Part shown: one piece after another, positions 25,456 through 27,827 of the stretch | Position numbering within the stretch: position 1 is the first letter of the stretch | How the letters are laid out: each line of letters starts with the position of its first letter | Source: Bordetella parapertussis | GTDB lineage: Bacteria; Pseudomonadota; Gammaproteobacteria; Burkholderiales; Burkholderiaceae_B | DNA: 27,827 nt | Assembly: GCA_945903445.1 (NCBI GenBank) | Contig: CAMDNZ010000040.1 | Location: forward strand, 1-27,827 | Direction: 5' to 3' | The notes under the pieces: generated by a model | The model's input: the letters and a program-made list of their open reading frames with translations, nothing else | The model's database searches: none | What the model was told of the DNA's origin: nothing | Translations under genes and position numbers: made by a program

Positions 25456-26620
25456 TTATTTTGACCGGTCGGTGGAAAAATAGGAAATTACAATCGCTGC
25501 TATGCCCGTAGTTCCGGAGGCTATAAATAAAAAAACATGCCCTCCCAAATCGAGGATCGCCGCGCCTATCGGTGGTGCTAATAGCATCGTCATGTTTTGC
25601 CATTTTTGCACCATGGCAGAAGTGTGCCCAACCGAACTCGCGTAACGGTCTGCGAGAATCCATCCGGTAATAATAGCAAAGCGGGCGCTAAATATTCCCA
25701 TTGAAAACGAGATGAAAAGCAGAGTTGCTTCCGCGTTAGCGGCAAGTTCGATTGCGATTCCGTATGCGAGAATGCCTGCTGCTTGGGCCATCGCAGGTAT
25801 AAGCAGTTGATTTGGTCCGTAATGTTTTCTTTTATTAAATAGAGTCGATAAAGCTCCACCAATAATATTTCCAAGGCCGGCGCAGCCTACCAGAATTGCA
25901 AAATAATATGAATCAAATCCTATTTTTTTGATAATCAGGGGGAGCTGGTTGTTAACGAGGAAGGTACACGCAAAATATATTGCAACAATAGTTATGAAGG
26001 CGCCGAGAGTCGGTCGGGTGCCAGATGTCAGTCCATTCGGATGTTCTGTCTTTCGAGTGCTGAAATTGTTCAGATTCAATTTAGACGTAAAAAAAAAATA
26101 AAGCTAACGATATCGAGCATAGCGTGGCCGCCAACAATAGAGGCCCGTTTTGTCCATGCATACCAACTAGTATTGCGCCGAGTGATGGGGAAAGTACCTT
26201 GGCTACGTTGCCCAGAATGTTTTGTTGAGCATAGAACTTTCTGATGAATCGTTGCGGTATTGCACGTACCGAAATTACGTTGATGGCGATCGGCGTGGTT
26301 GAATTTCCCGCTGATCTTATGGCCACCAAAATCAAAAAGAGTAGCAAGTGGCTTGTGATGCAGATTCCTAACGTAGCGAGAATTCGCACAATTAGCGATA
26401 TCAAAACAATTTTTTGCGGATTGGCACCATCGCAGATTCGGCCAAGGTGCTTTGCGAGAACGATGCCGGGAAGCATGCTGAATAGGCCCACTGCTGCCAT
26501 TCCGTAAGGGCCGGCCTGGAAAGTATACGACGCCAACATGAGGATCGCGATGAAGTCGAGCCAGGACCCAAATGTTGAGGTGGCTCCGCCATAAAGCAGT
26601 ATCCGGTATAGTCGCGACAT
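25456..26620 (-). pseudogene. MFS exporter split by a frameshift in a T10 run
   Basis: Two adjacent open frames encode the halves of one major facilitator. The first (26620 to 26081, 179 residues) has about six helices, ends LALFFFYV and stops. The second (from a TTG at 26079 down to 25456, about 207 residues) continues with the other helices. On the minus strand ten T residues (26089-26098) precede the break. Removing one T reads FFFTSKLNLNNFSTRK and joins the frames without a gap. So the gene is frameshifted, misread in sequencing, or rescued by slippage on the run. The first frame starts eight bases after the JmjC gene. The low GC matches the rest of island 3. Confidence 0.75.
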
Positions 26621-26628
26621 GAAAAAGC

Positions 26629-27810
26629 TTAGAGAAGCGTCAGAATTCCAGCTTTCAGAAGCTGGCGACAGATCATTAACTTCGATGTTTCGTCGAAGTC
26701 ATCAGATATATCCTGGGGCGTAAAGATTTTTTGACGTTTTTCGAGTATTTTTGTGACTGCATCAACGCACGTGATTGGCATCTGCAGAAATGTAGGGTGT
26801 TCGATAGCAGGTTTTCCCTTGGATAGCGTAGAGCTGTAATAAACTCTAAGGGTGGATTCTGTTTGCCGCGTGGCAACTGAAATGCCCTGTCTTAGCTCCA
26901 GTCTTGTATCAATGTTTAATTGATCAGCGCTGCCTACAGTTCTAAGTCGCTTTGATGACGTGTCTGGCTTGGTGGCGTTTGTCGCAATTGCAGTGTTGTT
27001 GATGATGTCTTTTATTTCGATATCTCTAAAAGAATTTATGGTTTCTTTCAGCCATAAGTTGACTTCTTTTTTATTGCTCCATGGAAATATGTTTTTTCTG
27101 AGTATTGGTGTGGATTCCGACATGATTCGGATTTGATTCTCTAACAATTCAAATAGTTTGACAGGTGTTAATCCGATCGCCATGTGCAGGGATGAGGTGT
27201 CTAACGAACGGGCGGCGTGCGCGGCGCCTGCAGGAATGTAAAGTATATCGCCAGGGGTTAGCGTGGTTTGAATTAAAGCATCACCGAGCTCGTTCGGGTC
27301 AAGCCGACGTTGCATTGCCAATGTTGGGTTTTCTTCACTGCGCGCCCATATTTTCCATTCTTTTGTTCCTTCTAATTGGATAACGAAAACCTCAGTTGTA
27401 TCGAAATGAACGTTCAGTCCGTGGTGGTTTGGACCAGTTAAAAAAGGTTTTGCGAAGCAGTGTCCGCCGAACTGCTGCTCCAGTGATGTGCAAATTTTGG
27501 ATATGGCGCCATGGCGAAACTCGAGATCCTCGAGCTTGAGAGTGGCTCCAGACGAAAAATTGGAAATGATAAAGCTGCGCTGTGGCTCGGCATGGCCCAG
27601 GTAGCTCGGAATGTCAATCGCTTTCCCATTTAATGAGATTCGCACGCGATCGTGTAGACCTCCTTCGTGATCGCTTATATATTGATCAAAATCATCTATT
27701 GAAAAAATTTTTGATAAGGAATGGTTGTTTCCTAAAATGGCGGGTTTTTTTTCGAAGGTTTCTTCCCAGAACTGTATTCTCGGAAAATCACAAAGAATTT
27801 CTTCAATCAT
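26629..27810 (-). CDS. JmjC-type 2-oxoglutarate oxygenase (ribosomal-oxygenase-like)
   Basis: 393 residues resembling the cupin_4/JmjC ribosomal oxygenases (YcfD/RoxA and MINA53/NO66). The N-terminal family start is FWEETFEKKPAIL. The iron motif is H135-x-D137 in NVHFDTTEVFVIQLEGTKEWKIW, and the distal His is H198 in PGDILYIPAGAAHAA. The C-terminus (IFTPQDISDDFDETSKLMI) fits the winged-helix tail of this group. Such enzymes hydroxylate Arg, His or other side chains in proteins or peptides. GAGG lies eight bases upstream of the ATG at 27810. It is cotranscribed with the MFS gene downstream. Its substrate may be a peptide encoded just beyond the window; that is inference. Confidence 0.8.
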   Translation of the reverse strand: MIEEILCDFPRIQFWEETFEKKPAILGNNHSLSKIFSIDDFDQYISDHEGGLHDRVRISLNGKAIDIPSYLGHAEPQRSFIISNFSSGATLKLEDLEFRHGAISKICTSLEQQFGGHCFAKPFLTGPNHHGLNVHFDTTEVFVIQLEGTKEWKIWARSEENPTLAMQRRLDPNELGDALIQTTLTPGDILYIPAGAAHAARSLDTSSLHMAIGLTPVKLFELLENQIRIMSESTPILRKNIFPWSNKKEVNLWLKETINSFRDIEIKDIINNTAIATNATKPDTSSKRLRTVGSADQLNIDTRLELRQGISVATRQTESTLRVYYSSTLSKGKPAIEHPTFLQMPITCVDAVTKILEKRQKIFTPQDISDDFDETSKLMICRQLLKAGILTLL

Positions 27811-27827
27811 TTTTATGCCTCAAAAGA

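Overview
The window looks like chromosomal DNA from a betaproteobacterium of the Burkholderiales, probably Alcaligenaceae/Bordetella-like. This is inferred from the GC-rich core genes and from the linked block xerC, DUF484, dapF, two LpxL-type acyltransferases and metK, with a branched-chain amino-acid type ABC operon next to it. It is not a database identification.

Layout. Bases 1-360 hold no convincing gene. Bases 361-3846 are a zinc-uptake locus: zur on the minus strand, divergent from a 46-codon single-helix mini-ORF followed by znuC, znuB and znuA. A Zur-box-like palindrome (913-925) lies between the two directions. The zinc theme resumes at 7965-12053 with a DUF1007 periplasmic protein, a NicO-family metal permease and a ZnuD-like TonB receptor. 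A second Zur-box-like sequence precedes the receptor (9877-9891), and the receptor gene is broken by an in-frame TAA at codon 66. From 14451 to 25417 come xerC, DUF484, dapF and the two acyltransferases (minus strand), then metK, a five-component ABC importer packed into four genes (SBP, fused LivHM, LivG, LivF) and a small DUF1289 protein.

Three visibly AT-richer stretches interrupt this core. Island 1 (about 3847-7748) carries a minus-strand operon: a 58-codon ORF with a good ribosome binding site, an MccB/ThiF-like peptide adenylyltransferase, a protein shaped like an oligopeptide-binding protein but lacking a signal peptide, and an MFS exporter. This resembles the microcin C core (mccA precursor, mccB ThiF enzyme, mccC MFS exporter) and is the best candidate for an undescribed peptide-natural-product system. 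A second, diverged copy of the last 31 codons of znuA sits at its far side (7749-7844), which suggests that the island arrived by recombination at znuA. Island 2 (about 12106-14450) carries a 37-codon ORF with a strong ribosome binding site and a decayed ABC exporter that is cut off at xerC. Island 3 (25418 to the window end) carries a JmjC-type oxygenase and an MFS exporter split by a frameshift in a run of ten T. The upstream part of island 3 lies outside the window.

How the genes fit together. Under zinc starvation Zur would release the znuCBA operon and the receptor. The receptor, the DUF1007 protein, the NicO permease and ZnuA all belong to metal handling, and ZnuA, the permease and the receptor carry long His-rich loops. 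The islands look like independent acquisitions of peptide-modifying and export genes placed at 3' ends of core genes. Several of their genes are already decaying.
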